Source: JAGHEK01 sp044426235 | GTDB taxonomy: Bacteria > Bacillota > Clostridia > Peptostreptococcales > Peptostreptococcaceae | Assembly: GCA_044426235.1 (NCBI GenBank) | Contig: JAWXUS010000002.1 | Location: 83,520-147,519, forward strand | Direction of reading: 5' to 3' | DNA: 64,000 nt | In this document: in pieces, positions 25,148 through 33,395 of the stretch | Numbering within the stretch: the first letter of the stretch is position 1 | Layout of the letters: each line of letters starts with the position of its first letter | Program-made: the position numbers and the translations under genes | Notes under the pieces: generated by a model | Database searches by the model: none | What the model saw: the letters and a program-made list of their open reading frames with translations, nothing else | What the model was told of the DNA's origin: nothing

Positions 25148-25975
25148 AAGGTAATCGTCTTTAGTATAAATTATATCTCCATCACTATAAAAAACTAAAT
25201 TACCTGAAATATCTGTTCTATAAATTAGGGAGTTATATTTTTCAAGAGTTTCTAAAACGGATCTATGAGGATGACCATAAGAATTTTTGTAGCCACAGGA
25301 AATAACTGATACATCGGGTGTAATATATGATATAAATTCTTCGCTAGTTGCAGTATAACTACCGTGGTGTGAAACTTTTAGGAAATTAATATTTTCAATT
25401 AAACTTGAATTTATTAACTCTAATTCATTTGATTTTTCCATATCACCTGTGAATAAGAATGATTTATTGATAAAGTCAAATGATAAAACTATTGAATTGG
25501 CATTACTATTTGATGTTATTATATTTGGGGATAATATGTTTAGAGTAATATCTTTTTCAACTTCAATAAAATCTCCTCTTTTAATAGTTTGAATAGAAAG
25601 ATCTTTTTTCTCACAAGCTAAAAAGAAGTTATTAAATGAACTAGTATCATAATTATCATCAGGTGCATAAACTGATTTGACTGAGAAATTATCTATCACA
25701 TTATCTAAGCCTCCAATATGATCGGAATCAAAATGGGATGCTATCAAGATATCTATTTCCTTAATTTGTTGTTTATTTAAGTAATTAATAACTAAATAAT
25801 CACTTTTTTCATCTCCTGCATCAATTAATATGGTTTTATTTTGTGGAGTTTTAATTAAAATACTATCTCCTTGTCCAACATCAATTATATGTATTTCAAG
25901 AACAGGATTAACACTTTGACAACCAAATAAAAATATAATCATTACGATTAGGCTAAATACTTTTTTAAAATTCAT
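25139..25975 (-). CDS. Metallo-beta-lactamase-fold lipoprotein, ComEC C-terminal-domain type
   Basis: A 278-residue exported lipoprotein: signal MNFKKVFSLIVMIIFLFG and lipobox Cys19. The mature part is a metallo-beta-lactamase fold of the ComEC/competence group, with IIDVGQGDSILI, ILIDAG, the metal motif SHFDSDHIGG, FTGDME and KVSHHGSYTATS. This is the domain normally fused to the C-terminus of ComEC. The ComEC of this genome (28.2 kb) lacks it, so this protein may supply the function at the outer membrane face. That pairing is inference. AAGGAG precedes the ATG. Confidence 0.85.
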   Translation of the reverse strand: MNFKKVFSLIVMIIFLFGCQSVNPVLEIHIIDVGQGDSILIKTPQNKTILIDAGDEKSDYLVINYLNKQQIKEIDILIASHFDSDHIGGLDNVIDNFSVKSVYAPDDNYDTSSFNNFFLACEKKDLSIQTIKRGDFIEVEKDITLNILSPNIITSNSNANSIVLSFDFINKSFLFTGDMEKSNELELINSSLIENINFLKVSHHGSYTATSEEFISYITPDVSVISCGYKNSYGHPHRSVLETLEKYNSLIYRTDISGNLVFYSDGDIIYTKDDYLKK

Positions 25976-26097
25976 TTTATCTCCTTGTAAATTGTTTATA
26001 TTAGGTTAAAATGGGTAACATAAATATATTGGTATTTAGATTATTAACAAGAAAAAATTAAAAATTCAGATAAATAAAAAATTTTTTAGGAGGATTT

Positions 26098-27003
26098 ATG
26101 AATTGCAAACAAATAAATATAGATTCAAAAAAGGAACTTCAACCATACTTTGATTTAGTCAATTATGAAGGGTGTGAATATTGTTTTTCAACTCTTTTTA
26201 TGTGGCAACATGCATATAAAACAAGTTATTTTATAGAAGGTGATTTTGCAGTTATTATGGCGGAAGATGAAGGTCATAGCTTCTCAATACTTCCACTTTG
26301 TAAAAAAGAAGATTTAGAGAGAGTAATTGAGTTTGTTATGAAACATTTTGAAGAAAATAACGAAAAGATTTATTTTAAAGGCATAACTAAAGATATATTA
26401 GATATAATGAAAGAAAAGCATAATGATAAATTTGAATATATAGAAGAAAGAGATCTATTTGATTATATATATGATGCAGATGTTTTAAGAGAGCTTAAAG
26501 GAAAGAAAATAAGAAATAAGAGAAATCATATAAATTATTTCTTAAGTGAATACAGTGAAAGATTTTACTATAAAAGATTAGAAAAAGAAAACTTTGAAGA
26601 ATGTATAGAACTTCTTAAAAAATGGAGTGTTCAAAAGGAAGAGACTGTTGGAACTGATAGCAGTATGGATGATGAATTAGAAGGAATTAATAAGTTATTT
26701 GATAATTATGATGCTTTAAAAGATACTCTAAAAGTTGGTGGAGTGTATGTTGATGATACTTTAGAGGCTTTTACAATAGGTGAAAAATTAAATCCTAATA
26801 TGGCAGTAATTCATATAGAAAAAGCGAATAGTAATATAAGAGGGCTTTACCCATATATAAATCAACAATTTTTAGTTAATGAATTTAGTGATGTTGAATT
26901 TGTAAATAGAGAAGAAGACTTAGGTATTGAAGGTCTTAGAAAGGCTAAGTTATCTTATTATCCAATAAGATTTGTTGAAAAATATACAATTAAGGAAAAA
27001 TAA
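26098..27003 (+). CDS. DUF2156 (phosphatidylglycerol lysyltransferase C-terminal-like) protein
   Basis: A 301-residue soluble protein of the DUF2156 group, which has a double GNAT-like fold related to the catalytic part of MprF. Landmarks are the early CEYCFSTLFMWQ, GKKIRNKRNHINYFL, and the end of the fold DVEFVNREEDLGIEGLRKAK with SYYPIRFVEKY. Substrate is unknown; family members are thought to be aminoacyl or acyl transferases. AGGAGG precedes the ATG. Two bases separate it from the next acetyltransferase, so they form an operon. Confidence 0.82.
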   Translation: MNCKQINIDSKKELQPYFDLVNYEGCEYCFSTLFMWQHAYKTSYFIEGDFAVIMAEDEGHSFSILPLCKKEDLERVIEFVMKHFEENNEKIYFKGITKDILDIMKEKHNDKFEYIEERDLFDYIYDADVLRELKGKKIRNKRNHINYFLSEYSERFYYKRLEKENFEECIELLKKWSVQKEETVGTDSSMDDELEGINKLFDNYDALKDTLKVGGVYVDDTLEAFTIGEKLNPNMAVIHIEKANSNIRGLYPYINQQFLVNEFSDVEFVNREEDLGIEGLRKAKLSYYPIRFVEKYTIKEK

Positions 27004-27005
27004 AT

Positions 27006-28157
27006 ATGATAAGATATGCCAAAGAAAAAGAAACTACAGATGTAGAGTATATTTGGAATTATTGTTTTGATGATACTGAGGATTTTGTTAACTATTATTT
27101 TAATGATAAATATAAATTAGAAAATAACGTTGTTATGTTAGAGGATAATGAAGTAGTATCTTCTTTGCAACTAAATAAATATAGATTAAATTTAAATAAT
27201 AAATTATATGATACTTCATACGTTGTTGGAGTTTCGACTCTTCCAGAAAATAGAGGCAGAGGTTTTATGAAAGATATTATGAAATTTTCATTAAATGAAA
27301 TGTATAAAAATGATGAATTAATATCTATTTTAATGCCAATAGATTTTAGATTATATAGAAAGTTTGGTTATGAAAATTGTTATGATATAAATCAATATGA
27401 ATTAGATATTAATGAAATATCAAACTTTAGAATAAGTGGAACTTTTAAAAAAGTTAATGATGAAAATATTGAAGAATTAATTAAAATTAAAAATAGATGT
27501 CTTAAAAATTATAATGGAAATATAGAAAGAGACAATTTTTATTACTTAAATTTATTAAAAGAAACTAAGAGTGAAAATGGACATATATATATTAATGATC
27601 AAGATGGGTATTTAGTATATATGATAAAGGGTTCTAGTATGTTTATAAGGGAGATATATTATAAAAATATAACATCTTTAAAATCTATGCTAGCATTTAT
27701 TTATAATCATAATACACAGGTAACAACTATTACGATAAATACACCGATTGAAGATAATATTAAATTAGTACTTAATAATCCTAAAGATACTAAGATATTT
27801 GTTAAACCATTTATGATGGGGAGAATAATAAATGTTAAAGGATTCTTAGAGAGTTTAGAAATTCCAAAAATAGATGGAGAATTTACTTGTAAATTTAAAG
27901 TGAAAGATGAATATATTGAAGAAAATGAAAATGTATATGAATTAACTTTAACTTCGGATAAATTATATATAGAAATTGTTGAAGACGATTACTTAAGTGA
28001 TACTTTTGATATAAATAGTTTTTCTCAAATTTGTTTTTCTTACTTAGATTTAGATAATATATCTTTAATAAATGATATCGAAGTTAGTGATGATACTAAA
28101 AAAGTATTTGATATCTTATTTAAGAAAAAAAATAACTATATAAATGAATATGTTTAA
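27006..28157 (+). CDS. Eis-like GNAT N-acetyltransferase
   Basis: A 383-residue protein. The N-terminal third is a GNAT domain with the acetyl-CoA loop VGVSTLPENRGRGFMKDIMK, followed by the FRLYRKFGYE motif typical of Eis family enzymes. The remainder corresponds to the second GNAT-like and sterol-carrier-like C-terminal parts of that family. Likely function is acetylation of an amine substrate; the real substrate is unknown. It starts 2 bases after the DUF2156 gene and depends on that transcript. A terminator follows. Confidence 0.82.
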   Translation: MIRYAKEKETTDVEYIWNYCFDDTEDFVNYYFNDKYKLENNVVMLEDNEVVSSLQLNKYRLNLNNKLYDTSYVVGVSTLPENRGRGFMKDIMKFSLNEMYKNDELISILMPIDFRLYRKFGYENCYDINQYELDINEISNFRISGTFKKVNDENIEELIKIKNRCLKNYNGNIERDNFYYLNLLKETKSENGHIYINDQDGYLVYMIKGSSMFIREIYYKNITSLKSMLAFIYNHNTQVTTITINTPIEDNIKLVLNNPKDTKIFVKPFMMGRIINVKGFLESLEIPKIDGEFTCKFKVKDEYIEENENVYELTLTSDKLYIEIVEDDYLSDTFDINSFSQICFSYLDLDNISLINDIEVSDDTKKVFDILFKKKNNYINEYV

Positions 28158-28182
28158 ACCGTAGATAATTCTACGGTTTTTT
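28156..28182 (+). terminator. Terminator after the Eis-like gene
   Basis: AAACCGTAGA / TCTACGGTTT, a 10-bp stem with loop TAAT and a six-T run that includes the stem end, directly at the stop codon. Confidence 0.92.
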
Positions 28183-28235
28183 GTATTATAAATATTATTT
28201 TTGACTATACTTAAGAAAAAAACTTAGGAGCTATT

Positions 28236-29510
28236 ATGAGAAGACCACTTTTATTAGTATTTATTATTTTGATAATTTTTTCAATTATTAAAACTAAAAA
28301 TGATGATTATTTTCAAAGAGAAGAAAATATAGAAATTTATGGAGTTGTTAAATTAAAGGTTGAAAAAGAAAATTACATAGAATACGATATTGATAAATTT
28401 TTGGTTAGAGATTATAATAGAAAATTTGAAGTTAATGTTGGGGATATTGTTTATGTTAATGGTAAAATTAAAGATTTAGCGAAAATTAGTTCTAGTGAAT
28501 TTAATTATATAAATTACATTAAAGGTAGGGGGTATGAAGGATTAGTTTATTCTAGCTACTATGAAGTTGTAGGTTATAATGAGTTTTATATATTTTTAAA
28601 CAATATATTTTTGTATATGAAAGATACAACAAGATATCTATATAAAGAAAATTCTGATTTTATAAACTCGCTTTTACTTGGTCTTAAAACAGATCTTAGT
28701 GAAGAAGAAAGTGACATGTTCTCAAAAACTGGAACTAGTCATATAGTTGCGATTTCAGGTATGCATATTGGTATTTTAGCATCTATTATTATTTTATTTT
28801 TTGGTAAGATAAATAGAATTTATAAAATAATTTTAGTTTTAATTATTAGTGTTTTTTATTCTATTATGATAGGATTTAGTCCTTCGATCATTCGTGCGAT
28901 AGGTTTTATGGGACTTAATCATTTTTCGTACTTTATTGATATGAAGAATGATTCAATATCTAATTTATCTTTGATTGGTATATTATTTGTAACTAATAAT
29001 CCATATATAATATGTAATGTTAGTTTTCAACTTTCTTTTTTAGGTATGCTATCGATAGCATATTTTTATAGGATAATAAATAAAAAAATAAATAATAAGT
29101 TTATATCAATTACTTTATCTGCAAATATTTTAACTCTACCTGTTGTTTATTATATTTTTGGTAATGTATCTTTATTATCTATTTTTGGAAACTTAATAGT
29201 GAGCCCATTTATAGCTATAATAATTTATTTATCGATAATGAGTATCCTTTTATTTAAGATAAATCTGTTTTTTTGTGATATTATAGTTAGTGTAAATAGG
29301 TTTATCATAAATGCTATATATTTCTTGCTTGATAAGGTAAGTAATATTGAGTTTTTATATTTTGAATTTTATGAAACTAATTTTTTATTAGTTGTAATTT
29401 ATTATATAGTAATTTTTAGCTATATTATTTATTATGAAACCTATAAAACAGTCAAAAATTCAAATAAAGAACGTACATTTATGAATGAGGAGGAAAATCG
29501 TGGAATATAA
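28236..29510 (+). CDS. comEC: ComEC/Rec2 competence channel protein lacking the metallo-beta-lactamase domain
   Basis: A 424-residue polytopic membrane protein forming the DNA-uptake channel. One N-terminal span, an OB-like soluble region (about 30-115), then the competence domain with the hallmark GTSHIVAISGMHIGIL near residue 165 and several spans. Full ComEC proteins have about 700 residues with a C-terminal metallo-beta-lactamase domain; here the frame ends after the membrane part. A lipoprotein with that domain is encoded at 25.1-26.0 kb. AGGAG precedes the ATG. It overlaps holA by 11 bases. Confidence 0.88.
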   Translation: MRRPLLLVFIILIIFSIIKTKNDDYFQREENIEIYGVVKLKVEKENYIEYDIDKFLVRDYNRKFEVNVGDIVYVNGKIKDLAKISSSEFNYINYIKGRGYEGLVYSSYYEVVGYNEFYIFLNNIFLYMKDTTRYLYKENSDFINSLLLGLKTDLSEEESDMFSKTGTSHIVAISGMHIGILASIIILFFGKINRIYKIILVLIISVFYSIMIGFSPSIIRAIGFMGLNHFSYFIDMKNDSISNLSLIGILFVTNNPYIICNVSFQLSFLGMLSIAYFYRIINKKINNKFISITLSANILTLPVVYYIFGNVSLLSIFGNLIVSPFIAIIIYLSIMSILLFKINLFFCDIIVSVNRFIINAIYFLLDKVSNIEFLYFEFYETNFLLVVIYYIVIFSYIIYYETYKTVKNSNKERTFMNEEENRGI

Positions 29511-30543
29511 AGATATTGTTAAGAATTTAAAAAATCAAAATTATGAAAAAATGTACTTATTCTATGGAAAAGAATATTTTTTAATAGATAATATATTAAA
29601 AATATTAAAAGAAAATGTTTCTATGAAGGATTTTAATCTAGATATTGTTGATGGTCGTGAAACTAGTATTCAAAGTTTAACTTCTTCGATAGAAACTGTC
29701 CCTTTTATGGAAGATAAAAAGATTATTATAATAAAAGATTTTGAGCTTTTAAAAGGGAAGAAAAAGAATTTTTCTGAAAATGATGAAAAAGAATTTATAA
29801 ACTATTTATCTAAAACTCCAAAGAGTACAATCATAGTTTTTTTAGTTTATGGAGATATAGATTCAAGAAAAACAATTGTTAAGTCTATTAAAAAAAATGG
29901 ACTTTTAAGTAAGAATGACAAGTTAGATGATATGACTTTGTTTAAATGGTTAATTAAAAAATTTAATGAACAAAATGTAGAGATTGGAAATTCTGAAATA
30001 ATATATTTTATTGAAAATAGCGGTTATAAAGAAAAAAATAGCAATAAGACTTTAGAAGATTTATACAATGAAGTTAAAAAACTTTCATCATCAGTTAAAA
30101 AATTTGAGAAAGTAAGTTATGAAGATATAGATAATTTAACTCAAAGAAAAATTGAGAATGATATATTTAAATTGATTGATTTTATTGCAAATAAAAATGC
30201 ATCTAGTGCAATAAAAATACTAAATGATATGATATTTGAAGGGGAATCTCCTTCTATGATATATATTATGATTTGTAGGCAATTAAAATTAATTATTAGA
30301 GTAAAAGAACTTAGTAAGAAAAAAATATCTAATAAAGAAATAGCAAAAAAGATCTCATCTTATGATTTTTTAGTTAATAAGGCTTATAAACAAGGAAAAA
30401 ACTTTTCTGTTAAAATTTTAATTGAAATGATAAACTTTATATCGAAAAGTGAATATGAAATGAAAAATGGACTAATAAAGGATACTCTATCTGTTGAAAT
30501 GTTTGTTAGTAAGTTTTGTGACAAAAATAAAACCCTTGAATAA
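29500..30543 (+). CDS. holA: DNA polymerase III subunit delta
   Basis: Clamp-loader delta subunit, which opens the sliding clamp. The 347-residue protein starts MEYKDIVKNLKNQNYEKMYLFYGKEYFLID and has the delta-family order: N-terminal P-loop-like fold without Walker motifs, then helical collar domain (LIDFIANKNASSAIKILNDM, MIYIMICRQLKLIIRVKEL). GTG 29500 is chosen because GAGGAGG lies six bases upstream; ATG 29485 overlaps that site. It overlaps the end of comEC, the usual arrangement. Confidence 0.92.
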   Translation: MEYKDIVKNLKNQNYEKMYLFYGKEYFLIDNILKILKENVSMKDFNLDIVDGRETSIQSLTSSIETVPFMEDKKIIIIKDFELLKGKKKNFSENDEKEFINYLSKTPKSTIIVFLVYGDIDSRKTIVKSIKKNGLLSKNDKLDDMTLFKWLIKKFNEQNVEIGNSEIIYFIENSGYKEKNSNKTLEDLYNEVKKLSSSVKKFEKVSYEDIDNLTQRKIENDIFKLIDFIANKNASSAIKILNDMIFEGESPSMIYIMICRQLKLIIRVKELSKKKISNKEIAKKISSYDFLVNKAYKQGKNFSVKILIEMINFISKSEYEMKNGLIKDTLSVEMFVSKFCDKNKTLE

Positions 30544-30552
30544 TCAAGGGTT
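30525..30552. terminator. Terminator between holA and rpsT
   Basis: AACCCTTGA / TCAAGGGTT, a 9-bp stem with loop ATAA. On the minus strand it is followed by TTTATTTTTG, a good rpsT terminator; on the plus strand the T run is weaker. Confidence 0.85.
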
Positions 30553-30558
30553 AATTTA

Positions 30559-30825
30559 TTATGCACTCATAGAGTTTAACTTTTGAGCTAATTTAGCTAC
30601 TTTTCTAGAAGCAGCATTCTTGTGTAAAGTTCCTTTAGATGCAACTTGAGATATTTTCTTTTGTGCATATTGGAATTTTTCTTGAGCTTCTTGTATATTA
30701 CCCGCAACTACAGCATCTTCAAATCTTTTTATAGCAGTCTTTATTTGAGATTTTCTTGATCTGTTTAAAGCAGTTTTCTTTTCGATAACTTTTATTCTTT
30801 TCTTAGCAGATTTTATGTTTGCCAT
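30559..30825 (-). CDS. rpsT: 30S ribosomal protein S20
   Basis: An 88-residue basic helical protein with the S20 start MANIKSAKKRIKVIEKKTALNRSRKSQIK. It binds 16S rRNA early in 30S assembly. ATG 30825 is chosen because GGAGGTGAAATCA stands just before it and the family starts MANIKSA; the longer frame from a GTG overlaps the Shine-Dalgarno. It is opposite in direction to holA and gpr, as is common in Clostridia. Confidence 0.98.
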   Translation of the reverse strand: MANIKSAKKRIKVIEKKTALNRSRKSQIKTAIKRFEDAVVAGNIQEAQEKFQYAQKKISQVASKGTLHKNAASRKVAKLAQKLNSMSA

Positions 30826-30874
30826 TGATTTCACCTCCTGATTATATTCTTCGTATTCATCGTCAACATATTAG

Positions 30875-30903
30875 ATTTTATCAGAAATAAAAATAAAAAT
30901 CAA
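30875..30903 (-). promoter_or_regulatory. Promoter of rpsT
   Basis: Minus strand TTGATT, 17 bases, TAAAAT with an extended TG element, about 50 bases before the rpsT start. The remaining gap to gpr (30904-31096) is AT-rich; no sigma-G-like promoter was convincing there. Confidence 0.6.
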
Positions 30904-31096
30904 GTATTAAAATAATAATTTTTAAAAGAAATTTTAAAAAAATGTAATAATTGATAACTACTTAATTAATCATTAACAATTATATAACTAAGCATTCAAT
31001 TAATCAAACTAAAAATAAAAATTATTAAAATTGTTATTAAAATATTAAAAATTGTCAAGAATGAATAATAAGTTTAGAAATTGTGGAGGAAAGAGT

Positions 31097-32047
31097 ATGA
31101 TAAACAAAAGAACAGACTTAGCCCTTGAGGCTAGAGAACTTTTTGAAGAAGAGAAGAACCATACAAAAATTCCAGGGGTGGAATTAATAAATAAGAAATT
31201 AAAACATGGTTTAGTAACAGTAGTTGATATATTAAATGAAGAAGGTTCATCTATTATGAACAAAGGAATTGGAAAGTACATAACAATTGAAAGTGATCTT
31301 ATGAAATTTGATGATGACGAATCGAGAGATGAAGTTATTGGATATTTAAAAAATGAATTAACACAAATTTTTGGAACTGATAAAACTAAGAAAACTTTAG
31401 TTATAGGTCTTGGAAATTGGAATATAACAGCCGATGCGCTTGGTCCAAAAACTGTTTCAAAAACTTTGGTTACAAGACATATATTTAAAAATTATAATAA
31501 AGATTATGACGACGATTTTACTGAAGTATCAGCGCTTAGTCCAGGAGTTATGGGACTTACAGGACTTGAAACTAGTGAAACTGTAAAATCAATAGTTGAT
31601 AAAATAAAACCTGATAGAGTAGTTGTAATAGATGCACTTGCATCTAGAAAGGTTGAGAGGGTGAATTCGACAATTCAAATTTCAACAGCTGGAATAGCAC
31701 CAGGTGCAGGTGTTGGAAATAAGAGAAAAGCACTTAATAAAGAATATTTAGGTGTTGATGTTGTTGCAATTGGAGTACCAACAGTTGTTGATGCTGCAAC
31801 ATTAACTATTGATATATTAGATGTTGCAATTGATAATTTAATTGAACAATCAGAAATGGGAAGTGATTTTTATGATATGTTGAAAAATCTTAAAGATGAA
31901 GAAAAGTATTCTTTGATAAGAGAAAGCCTCGATCCATATGATAAGAATTTAATAGTTACACCTAAGGATATAGACGACACTATAGAAAATTTATCTATAA
32001 TAATAAGTGAAGGTCTTAATAATTCTCTTCACCCAGGTCGAATATAA
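31097..32047 (+). CDS. gpr: Germination protease GPR
   Basis: Spore protease that degrades small acid-soluble proteins during germination; it is made in the forespore as a zymogen. The 316-residue protein has the family start KRTDLALEARELF, the LVIGLGNWNITADALGPKTV motif, the DALASRKVERVNSTIQI segment and GAGVGNKR. ATG 31097 follows GGAGGAAAGAGT and fits the family N-terminus; the longer frame from TTG 31052 has no site. It is followed 12 bases later by spoIIP, the standard pairing in spore-formers. Confidence 0.96.
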   Translation: MINKRTDLALEARELFEEEKNHTKIPGVELINKKLKHGLVTVVDILNEEGSSIMNKGIGKYITIESDLMKFDDDESRDEVIGYLKNELTQIFGTDKTKKTLVIGLGNWNITADALGPKTVSKTLVTRHIFKNYNKDYDDDFTEVSALSPGVMGLTGLETSETVKSIVDKIKPDRVVVIDALASRKVERVNSTIQISTAGIAPGAGVGNKRKALNKEYLGVDVVAIGVPTVVDAATLTIDILDVAIDNLIEQSEMGSDFYDMLKNLKDEEKYSLIRESLDPYDKNLIVTPKDIDDTIENLSIIISEGLNNSLHPGRI

Positions 32048-32059
32048 GGAAGTGAAAGA

Positions 32060-33034
32060 ATGAAAGTTTTTATTAGTTTATGTTTGGTTTTAATTATGGT
32101 TACAACCCATGTTTCTTATGGATTAAATAAAGAGGAGTTTTTGAGATTTTTAATTAATACTTCATATCCTGAAGTGAAAGAAGAACAGGTAAATGAAGAA
32201 ATTGATAAAGAATATTTAGAAGATAATGACTTAGTTCAAAACGATGAATTAGAAGAAATTGATAAATTAGAAGTTTCATCAGACTTTATCAAAGTACATA
32301 TTGGTAAGGAAAATAAACCTGAAATAACAACAAGTACTATACAATCAGAAAATGAAGATACAGAAGTTATAACTAGTGATTATATTGATAGTGTTAGAAT
32401 TACAAAAGAAAATCCAACACTATTTTTATATCACACCCATTCATCAGAAACTTATTCGGACTCTCCAAGTGGGAATTTTCACTCAGAGGATATAGAAAAA
32501 TCTGTTATGCACGTTGGTAAGGTGTTAACTGATGAACTTGAAGACAAGGGATGGGGAGTACTACATAATGCAATTTATCATGATAATATAGACTATAACA
32601 AATCATATACAAACAGTTTAGCAACTATAAAAGATACTTTAAGTAAACATGAAAGTCTTGAAATTGCAATTGATATTCATAGAGATGCAAGGCCTGTTGA
32701 TACTGAGGCCGAAAGAAAAATTGAGACAGATAGAATGGTTATAGATATTGATGGTGAAGAAGTTGCGAAGATATTTTTTGTTGTAGGTCCAGATAATGAA
32801 AATGTTGAACAAATAAGAAAAATTGCAAAAGAAGTAACAGAACTTGCAAATGAAATGTATCCAGGATTTGCACTTCCAGTTATTGAAAAAGAATATGGTA
32901 GATTTAATTTATATTTAGCGAAAAATCATATGTTAATAGAGGTTGGAAGTAATGGAACAACTACTGAACAAGCAGTTAATTCTTCAAAATATATAGCAGA
33001 TGTATTAGATAACTATTTTAAAGATTATAAATAA
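32060..33034 (+). CDS. spoIIP: Stage II sporulation protein P
   Basis: Peptidoglycan amidase/endopeptidase acting with SpoIID and SpoIIM in engulfment. The 324-residue protein has an N-terminal signal/anchor (KVFISLCLVLIMVTTHVSYG), an acidic linker and a C-terminal amidase-type domain with zinc-type motifs LYHTHSSETY and IDIHRDARPV plus the catalytic-type LIEVGSNGTTTEQA. It follows gpr closely with GGAAGTGA upstream. Confidence 0.94.
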   Translation: MKVFISLCLVLIMVTTHVSYGLNKEEFLRFLINTSYPEVKEEQVNEEIDKEYLEDNDLVQNDELEEIDKLEVSSDFIKVHIGKENKPEITTSTIQSENEDTEVITSDYIDSVRITKENPTLFLYHTHSSETYSDSPSGNFHSEDIEKSVMHVGKVLTDELEDKGWGVLHNAIYHDNIDYNKSYTNSLATIKDTLSKHESLEIAIDIHRDARPVDTEAERKIETDRMVIDIDGEEVAKIFFVVGPDNENVEQIRKIAKEVTELANEMYPGFALPVIEKEYGRFNLYLAKNHMLIEVGSNGTTTEQAVNSSKYIADVLDNYFKDYK

Positions 33035-33039
33035 AATTT

Positions 33040-33285
33040 ATGAGTAGACTAGAAAGACATAATAAAAACCCAAGATTAAATTCGATATTTAGAAAAATAT
33101 TTGTTATTACTATGGTTTTAAATTTATTTTTATCTGTATATATAGTAGATATTAATGCAAAGAAGTTTCTTGGATATGAATACCTAAGTTTAAAGTCTAT
33201 AACTGAGTTTTCTTATGATTATATAAAACGTTCTTTTGGAGAAAGTGTTGAAATATTAAATAGTTATTTTAAAAGTATTAATTAA
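33040..33285 (+). CDS. Small single-span membrane protein of unknown function
   Basis: An 81-residue protein with a basic N-terminus (MSRLERHNKNPRLNSIFRK), one hydrophobic segment at about 19-37 (KIFVITMVLNLFLSVYIVD) and a soluble C-terminal part of about 40 residues. It begins 5 bases after the spoIIP stop and is ended by a terminator, so it is the last gene of the gpr-spoIIP unit. I do not recognise a family. A role in sporulation is suggested only by its place. Confidence 0.65.
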   Translation: MSRLERHNKNPRLNSIFRKIFVITMVLNLFLSVYIVDINAKKFLGYEYLSLKSITEFSYDYIKRSFGESVEILNSYFKSIN

Positions 33286-33288
33286 TAC

Positions 33289-33317
33289 AGACTTAATTTT
33301 TAAGTCTTATTTTTTTG
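33289..33317 (+). terminator. Terminator after the gpr-spoIIP unit
   Basis: AGACTTAA / TTAAGTCT with a short T loop, followed by TATTTTTTT. Confidence 0.85.
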
Positions 33318-33324
33318 TAGTTTG

Positions 33325-33353
33325 TTTACAGAATCTTATATATATTATAAAAT
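33325..33353 (+). promoter_or_regulatory. Promoter of lepA
   Basis: TTTACA at 33325-33330, 17 bases, TAAAAT at 33348-33353. It lies 43 bases upstream of the lepA GTG. Confidence 0.6.
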
Positions 33354-33395
33354 AGAGTTTATGATAAAAAACTTAAATAAATTAGGAGGCAAATA

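Noticed and set aside
30904..31096. Sigma-G promoter for gpr
   Set aside because: No pair of elements with suitable sequence and spacing was convincing in this AT-rich gap.
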